A stretch of 64,000 bases of DNA, taken from positions 1-64,000 of the forward strand of contig JAFMHF010000002.1 of the NCBI GenBank assembly GCA_017854655.1. The letters are read 5' to 3'. This stretch comes from Puniceicoccaceae bacterium (lineage in GTDB: Bacteria; Verrucomicrobiota; Verrucomicrobiia; Opitutales; Coraliomargaritaceae). The position numbers and the translations under genes were made by a program. Every line of letters starts with the position of its first letter. Position 1 is the first letter of the stretch. Of the stretch, positions 10,479 to 23,863 are shown piece by piece. The notes beneath the pieces were generated by a model, which was not told the DNA's origin, did no database searches, and was given only the letters and a program-made list of their open reading frames with translations.

Positions 10479-11711
10479 ATGCTCCGTAAATTCCGCGAAG
10501 ATCTAGCGCGCAAGGCCAATGACTTTGCCCAATTCACTGCGGATGTGATCTACGATCGGCAGCATGGCCGCGCGGCTGAGCTGTTTGGCTCCTTCCTGTA
10601 TGTACTTTCGTTTCTGTTCAGTTTTATCGTGCAGTTGCGCTGGTATCTGTATGAGCATCGAATCCTTCGCAATAAACCACTAGGCTGCTTAGTGGTGGTC
10701 GTGGGAAATTTGACGGTCGGCGGCACGGGTAAGACGCCGGTAGTGGAGAAATTTGCCCGCACCTTGTCGGAGCGTGGGCGCAAGGTCGCCATTCTCAGCC
10801 GTGGATATAAAAGTAAGAAAGAGCCACTACCTAAAAAAATATGGCGTAAGTTGACGCATGGCGAGGAGGTACCACCGAAAGTCGTGAGTGACGGTAAGAA
10901 TGTGCTGCTTGACTCGGAAGTCGCTGGTGATGAGCCGTATATGCTCGCTTGTAACTTGCCGGGGGTGGTTGTGCTATGTGATAAGAACCGTGTGAAGGCC
11001 GGTTCGTTCGCAATTCGGCGCTTTGGTTGCGACACACTCATTCTCGACGATGGGTTCCAATACTTACCTCTCAAAGGACGCTTGAATTTACTGCTGGTAG
11101 ATAAGACCAATCCATTTGGGAATCAGCACCTGTTGCCGCGTGGAATCTTGCGCGAACCGATCAAGCATCTTTCCCGAGCAAGCTACATTTTCTTAACCAA
11201 GTCCGACGGCACGCAAGATGATGCCTTGCTCGAATTAATCCGCGAGCACAACCCGAAGGCGGAAATCATCGAATGCTCCCATCAGCCGCAGTATTTACAG
11301 GCCATCGATGGCGGCGCGCGCTTGCCACTTGATACCTTGAAGGGGGCGCATATTGCTGCATTTAGCGGAATCGCCTCTCCTGAGAGCTTTGAGAACATGT
11401 TGCGCGGCTACGGTGCAGAGATTCGCTATAATCACCGGTTCCTCGACCATCACCGCTTCTCGCGTGGGGAAATTCAGCATGTCTACGATCAGGCGGATGA
11501 GGCCGAGCTCGATATGATTGTAACCACCGAAAAAGATGCCGTGCGCTTGTTTGAAGATATTAAGCCCAAAATTCCGATTTATTTTCTCCGTCTCGAAATC
11601 GACATTCTGTCGGGGGAGGAGGACTTCGAGGGCGCGGCCGCTCGTATTTGCCTGCCTCGAAATACATCTGCTCAGATGACCCGACCTTCATTCATTTCTG
11701 AGAATAGTTGA
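10479..11711 (+). CDS. lpxK: Tetraacyldisaccharide 4'-kinase
   Basis: [39 protein letters not shown]...[14 protein letters not shown], LpxK motifs. Confidence 0.93.
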   Translation: MLRKFREDLARKANDFAQFTADVIYDRQHGRAAELFGSFLYVLSFLFSFIVQLRWYLYEHRILRNKPLGCLVVVVGNLTVGGTGKTPVVEKFARTLSERGRKVAILSRGYKSKKEPLPKKIWRKLTHGEEVPPKVVSDGKNVLLDSEVAGDEPYMLACNLPGVVVLCDKNRVKAGSFAIRRFGCDTLILDDGFQYLPLKGRLNLLLVDKTNPFGNQHLLPRGILREPIKHLSRASYIFLTKSDGTQDDALLELIREHNPKAEIIECSHQPQYLQAIDGGARLPLDTLKGAHIAAFSGIASPESFENMLRGYGAEIRYNHRFLDHHRFSRGEIQHVYDQADEAELDMIVTTEKDAVRLFEDIKPKIPIYFLRLEIDILSGEEDFEGAAARICLPRNTSAQMTRPSFISENS

Positions 11712-11799
11712 ATGCGCAGTGAATGGGGCTTGATCGCCAGTCACCTTTTCGCCACATATCTTTGCTTTCCACTGATTCACACTATCTACTATTATTACA

Positions 11800-13017
11800 A
11801 TGGCTTCCACACCAGCCAACACAGTTCCCAAAATCGACAGCAAAAAACTTCATGACCTTGAGGTTAAAGACGCGCAATTTATCTTCCAGTCGGTCTGGAC
11901 GGTGCTGGTCGACGAATTTGGGGAGGAGAATCTTCGTTTTCCTAAAGAGATTTTTTGGCTCAACGGAGCGCCTGGGGCAGGTAAAGGCACGAATACTGAC
12001 TTCATTATGAAGTTTCGTGATTTGACTGCACCGCCTGTGGTTGTCAGTTCGCTGTTGGAGAGCCCTGAAGCGAGGCAGATGATTAATGCTGGCATGCTCG
12101 TGGGCGACCGCGAAGTGGTCGAAATTATTTTGCGTAAGCTGCTGGAGCCGATCTTTCAGTCTGGTGCTGTGGTGGACGGCTTTCCTCGTACCAAAGTGCA
12201 GGTGGAATGTGTTAAGTTGCTGTTTAATAAGCTAGTCGACTTACGTAATAATTATGCAGATACGCTGTTTGCTCAGTATTTAAAGAAGCCACACTTCCAC
12301 ATTGTGGTGCTCTTCGTCGATGAGAAGGAGAGCGTCCGACGACAGCTTTACCGTGGTGAGCAGTCACGCATCCATAACGAGGAAGTGCGTGAGTCTGGTG
12401 ATGGCGAACTCATGGAAGTGCGACCGACAGACCTCGATCCAGTTGCAGCGCTCAATCGTTACCGCACCTTTAAAGAAAAAACCTACGGGGCACTCAAAGA
12501 CCTCCGAGCGATTTTCTTTTATCATTTTATCAATGCACATGGCACGCTCGATGAAGTGCGTGCACGTATTGATAAAGAGCTGTGCTATCAAGGCTCTCTT
12601 GAACTCGACGAAGCCACTTACGACCGCCTTTCTTCGATCCCGATTGCAAGTACGATATCGGCACATGCTCGTCAAGACTTGGTAGATCGCCTCGATAGCT
12701 ACGAGCAACGCCAAAACGCGTTGTTTACTAAAGTAGTCGATACGATCAATTGTGTTTTTATGCCGATCATTCAGCGCCACGCGATTTCCGGCATGGCTGT
12801 CGTGAATACCGAAGATACGACCTTTGGCGATGCCGATGCGCTGACCATGCTCATCGATATTTTCTCTGAGCGTGGTTATCATGCTATCATTGATATTCAT
12901 CGCGATGAAGTGCCTGATTCGATTGATCCCAAAACTTTCAAAATCAAGACCCGCATCAAGCTGGTATATCGGGTGCGCGTGCAGTTCAAGGGATCCGAGA
13001 TCCGTCGCGGACGCTAA
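11800..13017 (+). CDS. Adenylate kinase-like nucleotide kinase with ~170-aa C-terminal extension
   Basis: [19 protein letters not shown] (P-loop), [13 protein letters not shown] (adenylate kinase motif), [13 protein letters not shown]-terminal part unassigned. Confidence 0.8.
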   Translation: MASTPANTVPKIDSKKLHDLEVKDAQFIFQSVWTVLVDEFGEENLRFPKEIFWLNGAPGAGKGTNTDFIMKFRDLTAPPVVVSSLLESPEARQMINAGMLVGDREVVEIILRKLLEPIFQSGAVVDGFPRTKVQVECVKLLFNKLVDLRNNYADTLFAQYLKKPHFHIVVLFVDEKESVRRQLYRGEQSRIHNEEVRESGDGELMEVRPTDLDPVAALNRYRTFKEKTYGALKDLRAIFFYHFINAHGTLDEVRARIDKELCYQGSLELDEATYDRLSSIPIASTISAHARQDLVDRLDSYEQRQNALFTKVVDTINCVFMPIIQRHAISGMAVVNTEDTTFGDADALTMLIDIFSERGYHAIIDIHRDEVPDSIDPKTFKIKTRIKLVYRVRVQFKGSEIRRGR

Positions 13018-13187
13018 TATTCCGCAATCGCCGAATCGTCAACGTGAAGAATGGCAGGGGCATTCTTGGTGGCTCTTTTATGGCCGACTTAAATCGTGTC
13101 TGGCTGGAGCCGGTGATTGGTCGGTTCATTGCCTAGTTGAATGGTGGACGCATGAGGTGCATCACCGACTATATGGCTTGCGTGGTA

Positions 13188-13532
13188 TCAGCCGAAGGTC
13201 TTGCCGTTCCAGCCCCAGTTGGTAGGTGGCTCGTTGTGATAAGTAATATAGATACGGTCGGCTTGGATGTCGGTGGTCAGGCGGATACGTTCGGATAGTT
13301 CGGCGGTGAGTCGTTGCGGGGCATCTTCTGCTAGGCGGATTGCACTCAGGTCAACCAACATGGTCGGGTGTTCCGTACCAGCCATGGTCATTTTAGCGCT
13401 GATCCAGCTGGTCATGACGAAGTCTTCGGATTTTCCGAGTAACTCAGATACTGCCTTGGAAAGGGTCTGTAAGCAGTTGGACTTTTCTGAGTCGGTGAGC
13501 GCGAGGTTGGAGGTGACTTGAATGAGCGGCAT
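13188..13532 (-). CDS. Tautomerase / MIF family protein
   Basis: MPLIQVTSNLALTDSEKSNCLQTLSKAVSELLGKSEDFVMTSW...DIQADRIYITYHNEPPTNWGWNGKTFG; N-terminal Pro after Met and NWGWNG C-terminus typical of MIF. Confidence 0.85.
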   Translation of the reverse strand: MPLIQVTSNLALTDSEKSNCLQTLSKAVSELLGKSEDFVMTSWISAKMTMAGTEHPTMLVDLSAIRLAEDAPQRLTAELSERIRLTTDIQADRIYITYHNEPPTNWGWNGKTFG

Positions 13533-13639
13533 GGTGGGTGAGGAGTGGGGGAGATGGAGAGAGCGCAGGAGTGCTGCAGTTAGTAAATCTATCTCTGAAG
13601 TGTTGTCTGGGCAAGTCGTCCGAGCTTTTGCTTCCTTCT

Positions 13640-13818
13640 GTGGAAGCGACACTCTTGTCGCTTTAGTTTCCGCAACCTTGCACGATGCAAAGCGACAGGA
13701 GTGTCGCTTCTACGTTTCCGCAACCTTGCACGATGCAAAGCGACAGGAGTGTCGCTTCTACGTTTCTGGCAACCTTGCACGATGCAAAGCGACAGGAGTG
13801 TCGCTTCTACGTTTCTGG
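13640..13818. repeat. Tandem REP-like repeat array (three 48-49 bp units plus one diverged half unit)
   Basis: caaccttgcacgatgcaaagcgacaggagtgtcgcttctacgttt.. at 13673, 13721 and 13770, preceded by gtggaagcgacactcttgtcgctt at 13640. Confidence 0.95.
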
Positions 13819-13952
13819 CGTGGCCTCGATCGTGAGATCGGGGAGCTGTTGAGAGGTGTCGAACGTTTGTGTCTAGGGCGCCTTGGCGCGGTCTTCGCAC
13901 CCAAGGGGTATCATAACTAGCAAAGCCCCTATAATCACAAGGAGACGCGCAC

Positions 13953-13985
13953 AAAAAAGCCGCTACACGATGTGTAGCGGCTTTT
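13953..13985 (-). terminator. gyrA terminator
   Basis: Minus-strand aaaagccgctacacatcgtgtagcggctttttt. Confidence 0.8.
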
Positions 13986-14008
13986 GTTAAACAATTATCG
14001 AGTACAAT

Positions 14009-16582
14009 CTATTCTTCGGTTGCGTCGCCTTCTGGTGCGGGGGTTTCCGAGGCTGTACCTTCTGTGAGAGCTTCACCTTCGCCGAGTTCGACTTCCTCGT
14101 CTTCGCCGGATTCGTCTTCGCCGGATTCGTCTTCGTCGGAGGCGACGACCTTAGAGATGCCGATGAGAGCGTCTCTGGCAGCGAGGTTGACGAGCTTCAC
14201 GCCGCTTGCGGCACGACCGGTGATGCGAACGGTGTCGATCGGGCTGCGGACGGCTTGCCCCTTCTTGGTGAACATCATGATCTCATCTTCGTCGGTGACG
14301 CTGAGAGCGCCGACAACCTTGTCAGACTTGATTGCGATGATACCGGAGCCACCACGCGATTGAACGCGGTAGTCGGAGAAGTCAGTGCGCTTACCGAGGC
14401 CGTTGGCGCCTGCGATCAGCAACTTGGCGTCTTCTGCGACTATTTCGATCGCGACGACCTTATCTTTCTCGGTCTTGAGCTTGATGCCGCGGACACCACG
14501 TGTGGCACGACCCTGGTCGCGGAGATCCGTTTCTGGGAAGCGAATCGACTGTGCATTACTGGTGACGAGCACGATGTCGTTGCTGCCGTTTGTGAGGCGT
14601 GCGCCAATAAGGTTATCACCCTCGTCGATTTTAATACCGATGAGACCGCCTTTACGGTGGTTGCGGTAGTCGGAGAGCATAGTCTTCTTGGTGACACCAT
14701 TCTCGGTGGCGAGAACGATGCGCTGCTCGGACTCTTCGAAACCATCGACGCAAATCATCGCGGCAATCTTCTCACCCTTTTGGAGCTCGAGGATGTTGGC
14801 GAGGGCGCGTCCCTTAGCGATGCGTGACCCTTCTGGAAGGTTGTAGACCTTTTCGACATATACGCGACCACTGTTCATGAAGAACATAATGTTGTCGTGT
14901 GTACTCGCGGTGAAGAGGTGTTCAACGAAGTCTTCTTCGTATTGGCCTGAGCCGATGACGCCCTTGCCACCGCGTTTCTGCGAACGGTATTCGTCGAGCG
15001 ACGTGCGCTTCATGAAGCCCTTATGAGTGATGGTGATCATGCAGCCTTCGTTTGGAATGATGTCTTCCATGCTAAGGTCGCCATCGACTGCGAGGATCTC
15101 GGAGCGGCGTGGGTTGCCGTATTTCTCGCGCATCTCTCCTAGCTCTTCCTTGATCACTTCGAGTAAGCGATGCTCGTTGTCGACGATGTCGCGAAGGTAA
15201 GCGATGAGCTCCATGAGGGCTGCATACTCTTCTTCGATCTTGCCGCGTTCGAGGCCAGTGAGCTGGTAGAGGCGCAGTTCAAGAATCGCGTTGGTCTGTA
15301 ATTCCGAGATATCATAGGTCGCCATCAAGTTCTGCTTCGCTTCGTCGCGGTTCTTGGACGCACGGATGATCTTAACGAAGTCGTCGAGATTATCGAGGGC
15401 GATACGGAAGCCTTCGAGGATGTGGGCACGTGCCTCTGCTTTACGCAGCTTAAACTGTGTGCGGCGGTAGATGACTTCGCGGCGGTGATCGATGTAGCAA
15501 CCGATCATTTCCTTGATGTTCATCTGCTTCGGACGACGGTTGTCGAGCGCAAGGAGGATGACACCGAAGGAGCTTTCAAGAGCAGTACTCTTGTAAAGTT
15601 GATTAATAATGACGCGAGGGATCGCACCACGCTTCAGTTCGATAACGATACGTGTGGTCTCGGTGGACTCATCACGCAGATCTGAGATGCCGTCGATCGA
15701 CTTGTCGGTGATGAGCTCTGCGATACGCATGACGAGTGTCGCGCGATTGACGTTATAAGGGATGGCCGAGATGATGATCTCTTCCTGTCCCTTGGTCTCG
15801 ACGACTTCTGCGATACCACGTGTGCGGACGATACCGCGACCAGTGCGGAGGTAACTCTGGATGCCGGCAGTGCCATGCACAAAGCCACCACCTGGGAAGT
15901 CAGGGCCTGGGATGATGTCGATCAGGTCATCCAAGCTGATGTTTGGATTGTCGATGATGGCACAAGCGGCGTCGATGACTTCGCTCAAATTGTGCGGTGG
16001 GATATTAGTGGTCATACCGACCGCAATACCTGTGGAGCCATTCATCAAGAGATTTGGCAAAGCTGCAGGTAGGACGGATGGCTCAGTGGTGCTTTCCTTA
16101 TAGTTGGGCACGAAGTCGACGGTATCTTCGTCGATGTTCTTGAGCATCTCTTCGGCGATCGCTTCGAGCTTACACTCGGTATAACGATACGCAGCGGGGG
16201 GATCACCATCAATGGAACCGAAGTTACCTTGTGGTTTGATCAGCGGATAGCGCATGACCCAGTTTTGAGCTAGCCGGACGAGGGTGTCGTAAACGGAGCT
16301 ATCACCGTGCGGGTGGTAGTTCTTTAGGACTTCCCCGACCACACCTGCGCACTTATCGAAGTTGCGGTTGTGGAGCAGGCCTTCACGCAGCATCGCGTAA
16401 AGGATGCGGCGCTGCACGGGCTTGAAACCATCACGTGCGTCGGGCAGGGCACGACTAACGATGACGGACATCGAGTAATCGATGTATGCGGTCTGCATAA
16501 TATCGATGATCGATGTGACTTCCGCGCGATCTGCATCGTTTGGAATTTCTGCTGGTAATTCTGGTGGGAGTTCTTCGGACAT
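14009..16582 (-). CDS. gyrA: DNA gyrase subunit A
   Basis: IIDIMQTAYIDYSMSVIVSRALPDARDGFKPVQRRILYAM...YHPHGDSSVYDTLVRLAQ; acidic C-terminal tail. Confidence 0.97.
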   Translation of the reverse strand: MSEELPPELPAEIPNDADRAEVTSIIDIMQTAYIDYSMSVIVSRALPDARDGFKPVQRRILYAMLREGLLHNRNFDKCAGVVGEVLKNYHPHGDSSVYDTLVRLAQNWVMRYPLIKPQGNFGSIDGDPPAAYRYTECKLEAIAEEMLKNIDEDTVDFVPNYKESTTEPSVLPAALPNLLMNGSTGIAVGMTTNIPPHNLSEVIDAACAIIDNPNISLDDLIDIIPGPDFPGGGFVHGTAGIQSYLRTGRGIVRTRGIAEVVETKGQEEIIISAIPYNVNRATLVMRIAELITDKSIDGISDLRDESTETTRIVIELKRGAIPRVIINQLYKSTALESSFGVILLALDNRRPKQMNIKEMIGCYIDHRREVIYRRTQFKLRKAEARAHILEGFRIALDNLDDFVKIIRASKNRDEAKQNLMATYDISELQTNAILELRLYQLTGLERGKIEEEYAALMELIAYLRDIVDNEHRLLEVIKEELGEMREKYGNPRRSEILAVDGDLSMEDIIPNEGCMITITHKGFMKRTSLDEYRSQKRGGKGVIGSGQYEEDFVEHLFTASTHDNIMFFMNSGRVYVEKVYNLPEGSRIAKGRALANILELQKGEKIAAMICVDGFEESEQRIVLATENGVTKKTMLSDYRNHRKGGLIGIKIDEGDNLIGARLTNGSNDIVLVTSNAQSIRFPETDLRDQGRATRGVRGIKLKTEKDKVVAIEIVAEDAKLLIAGANGLGKRTDFSDYRVQSRGGSGIIAIKSDKVVGALSVTDEDEIMMFTKKGQAVRSPIDTVRITGRAASGVKLVNLAARDALIGISKVVASDEDESGEDESGEDEEVELGEGEALTEGTASETPAPEGDATEE

Positions 16583-16700
16583 GATCTTAGAAGTGGAAAA
16601 GTTGAAATGTGAAAAAGTGGGAAGGTCTGAAGTCTGAGCAAGCTATCTGAATTAAATACTTTCTACTTGGTTACTTTAATACCTTCGCACTCTGAATGCA

Positions 16701-19259
<2,559 letters not shown>

Positions 19260-19328
19260 TTATTTATGCTCTCGAAATAGTGCTCTGACCACAAAAAAGT
19301 GACTTTTTAGTGGTTTTTTTTGATGTAT

Positions 19329-19345
19329 TATATCAGTCTGATATA
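19329..19345. promoter_or_regulatory. Perfect 17-bp palindrome, candidate Rrf2-family operator
   Basis: tatatcagTctgatata between divergent gyrB and Rrf2 gene, ~90 bp upstream of the preferred GTG start. Confidence 0.45.
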
Positions 19346-19433
19346 CAGTGGGTTACAGGCTTTTTGGCGGGACCTTGCCGCGGCCGCAGAGATTCAAGTT
19401 TACTTCTTGAGTCAAGAGCCTAACTTAAGGGCT

Positions 19434-19847
19434 GTGAAACTCTCCCATAAGCTTGAATATGCCTGCCGTGTCTTGGCACAGTTAGCCCGCACTCATGGCC
19501 AAGAAAAATTGGCCCATATCGATGAATTGGCTGAGGCGGAAAAAATCCCGGCCAACTATCTAGTGCAGATTTTGAACGAGCTGCGCAATGCGGGGCTGAT
19601 TGTCAGTAAGCGCGGGAAGCAGGGTGGTTATGCGCTAGCACGTGCGCCTGAGCGAATCCGATTGGACGAGATCGTCACGGCGGTGGATGGTGACCTGCTC
19701 GAGCGCACGTTCGACGATCAGGGGCATTCTGGTGAACGCGTTGCGAGCATCTGGAGCGATATCGGCGTCGAATTTGAGAAGAAGATCAGCAGCTACACCC
19801 TGGAAGCGTTCGTTGTGGAGGATACCAGCTCGATGTATTACATCTAA
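19434..19847 (+). CDS. Rrf2 family transcriptional regulator
   Basis: From GTG: VKLSHKLEYACRVLAQLARTHGQEKLAHIDELAEAEKIPANYLVQILNELRNAGLIVSKRGKQGGYALARAPERIRLDEIV; ORF track start 19320 is probably too early. Confidence 0.88.
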   Translation: MKLSHKLEYACRVLAQLARTHGQEKLAHIDELAEAEKIPANYLVQILNELRNAGLIVSKRGKQGGYALARAPERIRLDEIVTAVDGDLLERTFDDQGHSGERVASIWSDIGVEFEKKISSYTLEAFVVEDTSSMYYI

Positions 19848-20106
19848 CTCAGTTTATCTGAATTAGATGTAGTAGGAAGGTATGAAGGGTTTGAAAGTTG
19901 GAAGGTGGTAAGGCCGAGGATGTGATACGGTCTATACTTAATCATATTCCTAATCTTGCTCTTAATCCTCCGTCTCACTCGCAGGGAATGATTAAGATAA
20001 TGAGTCAGAGTAGGATTAAGTCGCGCAGGGATTGGAAGGTTTGAAAATTGTGACCTTGGCACTTTTCTACTTTGCGACTCTCATACTCCAAAATGGCTAC
20101 GCCATT

Positions 20107-21924
20107 TTAAAAACTCCAGAACCTCGGCACGACGCAAACGGTGACGATGAAGCAGATGATGTTCAGCGGCAGTCCGACCTTTGTGAAGTCGAAGAATCTA
20201 TAGCCACCGACACCATACACGTAGGTATTGGTTTGGTAACCAATTGGTGTCGCAAAACTTGCAGAGGCGGCGATACATGCGCCGACCACGAGTGGACGAG
20301 GGTCGATCCCGAGAGTCGTGGCGATGCCGAGAGTAATCGGTACCATCAGCGCGATGGCGGCATTGTTTGAGAGGAACTCGGTGAAGGTCGATGTAATGAT
20401 ATAGACGAACGCGAGCATCATGACGCTTTGTAAATGCTCAGGGGCAAAGTTTTGCACCACACCAATCATATTCTCGGCGATTAACAGGCTGGCTCCCGTG
20501 GAGTCCATTGCTTGCCCGAGCGCGAGCATGCCGAAAATAATCATCAAAATACTCCACTCGACGGAAGAATAGGCATCTTTCGATTTCATACAGCCAGTCA
20601 GCATCAAAATTGCCACGCCCAGTGTGACGGCGGCGACGATGGGCACGATGTTGAGCGTGGCGAGTGTGACGATCCCGATGGTGATACCGATGGCAATTGG
20701 CATCTTCGCACGAATACTGCGAGCTGGCACGCGCGGCCGATCCAACAGGATGATTTCTTCGCTGGTGGAGAGCGAGTTGATTGCCTTGGTCGAGCCCATC
20801 ATGAGCAGAGTGTCGCCGGGCTGTAGGCGTAAGCTGTCAAGTCGGTCGCGCTGATTGTGCCCTTTGCGGTGCACGGCGACGACGACCATACGAAAGCGTT
20901 GGCGGAAGTTGATCTCGCCGAGTGTCTTACCGAGGATGGTTGCGTGTGGACCGACCACACCTTCGACGAGCGCACCTTCATCCATTGCGATCGTTTCTAG
21001 GCCGGCGGATATTTCGCCGTGCAAGGCGATACCTTTGATCGAATGTGCTTCGGCAATGCCAGATGGGCGGCAGGCCAGTACCAGACGATCACCGACTTCG
21101 AGTTTTGTTTGTTTCGGATCGCCTGTGATGGCCACGCCGTGGCGCACGATTTCGAGTAGACGAATGCCGCGCCCTTTAAGCATGCCGCTTTCGAGTGGGG
21201 TCTGGCCTTTGAGCTCCGATCCAGCGCGCACGAAGGCTTCGGTCATAAACTCCTTGCGCTCTTCATCGCTGAGGATCGAAGTCAGTGTCTCGCGGTGGGG
21301 GAGTAGTTTGTCGCCAAACAGAACCAGATAGAGTGAGCCGAAAGCTAGGATCGGCAGGCCGACTGCAGCGAGCTCGAACATTCCAATCGGCGCATGACCA
21401 GATTCGACTAAGATACCGCTGGCGAGCAAGTTGGTGCTGGTGCCAAGCAGCGTGCAGGTGCCACCAAAGATCGATGCGTAGGACAGCGGAATCAGTAGTT
21501 TTGAGGACGCGATCCCCATTTCGCGGGACAGTGTTAGCACGACGGGCATCAATACGATCACAACCGGCGTGTTGTTGATAAATGCAGATACTGAGGCCAC
21601 ACCGATGACCATGATGAAGATGAAGCTCCTGTACGGGAGTTTGACCAATCGCCTTAAATAGCCGGTGATGAGGTCAATCGCACCCGTGCGTTCTAAGCAT
21701 CCGCTGACGATAAACATCGCGGCAATCGTCAGGGGTGCGGAATTACCAAAGACGCCTAGTAGGTTTTCGAGTGTCGGGAGTTCTGGACTCTTGCTGATCA
21801 TGCTGACGAAAATCAGCACGCCAAATACAGTAATCGCTGTGAGGTCCGCAGGGATGCGTTCCCAGATGAAGCTCGTAATCGCGAAGATTAGCAGTGCAAA
21901 AACAAATAATATCTCCCAAGTCAT
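20107..21924 (-). CDS. SLC13/anion permease with internal TrkA-C (RCK_C) domains
   Basis: Multi-TM ORF with [49 protein letters not shown] and two soluble RCK_C-like segments. Confidence 0.8.
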   Translation of the reverse strand: MTWEILFVFALLIFAITSFIWERIPADLTAITVFGVLIFVSMISKSPELPTLENLLGVFGNSAPLTIAAMFIVSGCLERTGAIDLITGYLRRLVKLPYRSFIFIMVIGVASVSAFINNTPVVIVLMPVVLTLSREMGIASSKLLIPLSYASIFGGTCTLLGTSTNLLASGILVESGHAPIGMFELAAVGLPILAFGSLYLVLFGDKLLPHRETLTSILSDEERKEFMTEAFVRAGSELKGQTPLESGMLKGRGIRLLEIVRHGVAITGDPKQTKLEVGDRLVLACRPSGIAEAHSIKGIALHGEISAGLETIAMDEGALVEGVVGPHATILGKTLGEINFRQRFRMVVVAVHRKGHNQRDRLDSLRLQPGDTLLMMGSTKAINSLSTSEEIILLDRPRVPARSIRAKMPIAIGITIGIVTLATLNIVPIVAAVTLGVAILMLTGCMKSKDAYSSVEWSILMIIFGMLALGQAMDSTGASLLIAENMIGVVQNFAPEHLQSVMMLAFVYIITSTFTEFLSNNAAIALMVPITLGIATTLGIDPRPLVVGACIAASASFATPIGYQTNTYVYGVGGYRFFDFTKVGLPLNIICFIVTVCVVPRFWSF

Positions 21925-21926
21925 TC

Positions 21927-22748
21927 TTAACTAGAGCTTTGTGCGTTTTTATTGGCGGCTTTTGTGGTCATGAGGTCATCCTGTTCTTCACTCTTCGCCC
22001 AAAAGTAAAAGGATATTGCAAGAATTGTAAGTGAAAATCCCATATTTACGACTTTCATTATAATACCACCGAGAATTTGATCATTGAGCGGGTCGAGATC
22101 GATGATGCGAGGCGCCCAGGCGTAAGTCGGGTAGATTGCTTCCCCGGCGAAAGTTAGGAAGGCAAACACTGGCAGTTGACCGACCATGAGTAGGAAGATC
22201 GCCAGCATTCGAATGCCATAGCTGCGGCGAGGCACCCGATTCGACAGAGTGAGGTAGGGCCAGAGCATGAGTATGCCGAGGGAAAACATCGTCCAGTGCT
22301 CTAGGACGTGGATGCGTTTGTCATGTAGCGCTGCTTCGTAGAGTGCGGGGATGTGCCATGCAGTATAGACAAAAGTGAACAGCAGGCCGCCGCAGGCTGG
22401 GTGGGTGAGCAGGTTCATGGTTTTGCGCAACCACTCCGGCTTGAGTAGCCAATCGATCAACCAACTGGGCGTGCCGAAGATAAAAAGTACTGGGCTGAAA
22501 TAGATCAACAGCATGTGCTGTGTCATGTGTGCGCAGAACAGGAACTGTTCGCCGATCTGGTCGAGCGGCGAGCCGACTGCGAGATAGACGATGGTCAGAC
22601 CGAGGTAGAACAAGATCACTTGGCCGCGCGGAAAGTCAGTGCCGGGAGCGATGCGTTCTCGCAGTGGCCCGACGCCGAGCGCATAGAGCCAGCCGATCAT
22701 CAAGAGTGTGATCAGGAGCAGAGGTTCGGTGTGCCAGTGGAGTTGCAT
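21927..22748 (-). CDS. ctaG: Cytochrome c oxidase assembly factor CtaG (caa3 type)
   Basis: [34 protein letters not shown], multi-TM, adjacent to caa3 oxidase genes. Confidence 0.8.
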   Translation of the reverse strand: MQLHWHTEPLLLITLLMIGWLYALGVGPLRERIAPGTDFPRGQVILFYLGLTIVYLAVGSPLDQIGEQFLFCAHMTQHMLLIYFSPVLFIFGTPSWLIDWLLKPEWLRKTMNLLTHPACGGLLFTFVYTAWHIPALYEAALHDKRIHVLEHWTMFSLGILMLWPYLTLSNRVPRRSYGIRMLAIFLLMVGQLPVFAFLTFAGEAIYPTYAWAPRIIDLDPLNDQILGGIIMKVVNMGFSLTILAISFYFWAKSEEQDDLMTTKAANKNAQSSS

Positions 22749-22820
22749 GGGTTCGGTGTTTGCGTCGGTATTCGAAGTTACGGCTCAATGGCTAAGTATT
22801 CTTGGATTGAGTGAATGGCA

Positions 22821-22850
22821 AAAAAAGGACGACAATTTCCTGTCGTCCTT
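22821..22850 (-). terminator. Terminator downstream of cox subunit IV
   Basis: Minus-strand aaggacgacaggaaattgtcgtcctttttt. Confidence 0.8.
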
Positions 22851-22874
22851 AGAAATCTCAACTCTGATTTGAAT

Positions 22875-23216
22875 CTAGAATGCAGAGATGGCCTCGAAAT
22901 CGACAAATCCACGATCCATAATGAACATCAGCGCGACAACCGTGCCAGATGCGATCGATAGGCCAGTGCCAAACGCGAGAGTCAGGATCAGCTTGTCATA
23001 CAGTAGGTGCATGAACCATGCGATCACACTGAAAAACTTAAACAGCGAGAGGGAGACGAGCGTAGCGAAGATAAAAGTGCCATTGATCGGCAGGTAAACA
23101 AGCACCAATTCGATGCCAGTGATCGCTGCTAAGACCAGTGCCAAATTAATAAAGGCGTGGTACTTTTGTTCTTCGCCGCTGTGGTCAGCGTGGGATGTAG
23201 AAAGCGTGTCAGACAT
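22875..23216 (-). CDS. Cytochrome c oxidase subunit IV family protein
   Basis: Three-TM 113-aa ORF downstream of subunit III. Confidence 0.75.
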   Translation of the reverse strand: MSDTLSTSHADHSGEEQKYHAFINLALVLAAITGIELVLVYLPINGTFIFATLVSLSLFKFFSVIAWFMHLLYDKLILTLAFGTGLSIASGTVVALMFIMDRGFVDFEAISAF

Positions 23217-23227
23217 GATGGGCGTCC

Positions 23228-23830
23228 TTATTTAATGAATTCGATCAGATAGATTACAGTGAAGATGATGATCCAGACGATATCCACAAAGTGCCAGTAA
23301 AGGCCAGCGACTTCAACATCGATGGCACTTTCGTGTGGGTCCATCTTGCCCGTATAAGAGTAGAAATACATACAGGTCAGCCAGAATACACCGATTGCGA
23401 CGTGCACCCCGTGGGTGCCGGTTAACATAAAGAATGTTGAGCCGAAGGTGCCACTGTTCAGTGTGAGTCCCTCGTGGACGAATTCAGTGAACTCGAACAC
23501 CTGACAGGCAAGGAAGATCAGTCCGAAGAAAATCACGCCGAGTGTGTTGCGGCGGAATGACTTAATGTCGCCCTTGTGCATCGCAGACACTGCGAGTGCC
23601 ATCAGGAATGAACTCATCAGTAGGATGAAGGTCGAGAAAGAGGTGAGCTCCAGGCTAAATAGGCTAGTGGGATCAAATGACTCCGGATATAACTTACGAT
23701 ATATCAGGTGCGTGGAGATCATGGTGCCGAAGAACATGCAGTCGGAACCAAGAAACAACCACATCAGGAGTTTCTTGTTATTGACCATCAAGTTGTGATG
23801 GCTGTCGTTGTTGTGGGCGTCGTCGCTCAT
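23228..23830 (-). CDS. ctaE: Cytochrome c oxidase subunit III
   Basis: [26 protein letters not shown]...[16 protein letters not shown]...[20 protein letters not shown]. Confidence 0.93.
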   Translation of the reverse strand: MSDDAHNNDSHHNLMVNNKKLLMWLFLGSDCMFFGTMISTHLIYRKLYPESFDPTSLFSLELTSFSTFILLMSSFLMALAVSAMHKGDIKSFRRNTLGVIFFGLIFLACQVFEFTEFVHEGLTLNSGTFGSTFFMLTGTHGVHVAIGVFWLTCMYFYSYTGKMDPHESAIDVEVAGLYWHFVDIVWIIIFTVIYLIEFIK

Positions 23831-23863
23831 TATTTTTAAATCTTAAATACTAAAAACGAATGC

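Noticed and set aside
12872-13225. 117-aa plus-strand ORF overlapping the adenylate kinase-like gene 3' end
   Set aside because: Out of frame with the supported gene; downstream part (WQGHSWWLFYGRLKS...) could be a remnant but has no identifiable homology by eye.
13640-13818. CRISPR-like array
   Set aside because: Units are contiguous tandem copies of 48-49 bp with no unique spacers and no cas genes nearby; the hairpin core is dispersed elsewhere as a REP.
14255-14827. 190-aa plus-strand ORF antisense to gyrA (and 18033..18632 antisense to gyrB)
   Set aside because: Long antisense ORFs inside well-supported gyrase genes; coding bias shadow, no recognisable domain.
14009-16582. Quinolone-resistance substitution in GyrA
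   Set aside because: The HPHGDSSVYD segment keeps Ser and Asp at the positions equivalent to E. coli 83 and 87.
16324-16641. 105-aa ORF overlapping the gyrA start
   Set aside because: Alternative frame of gyrA 5' end plus a micro-repeat spacer.
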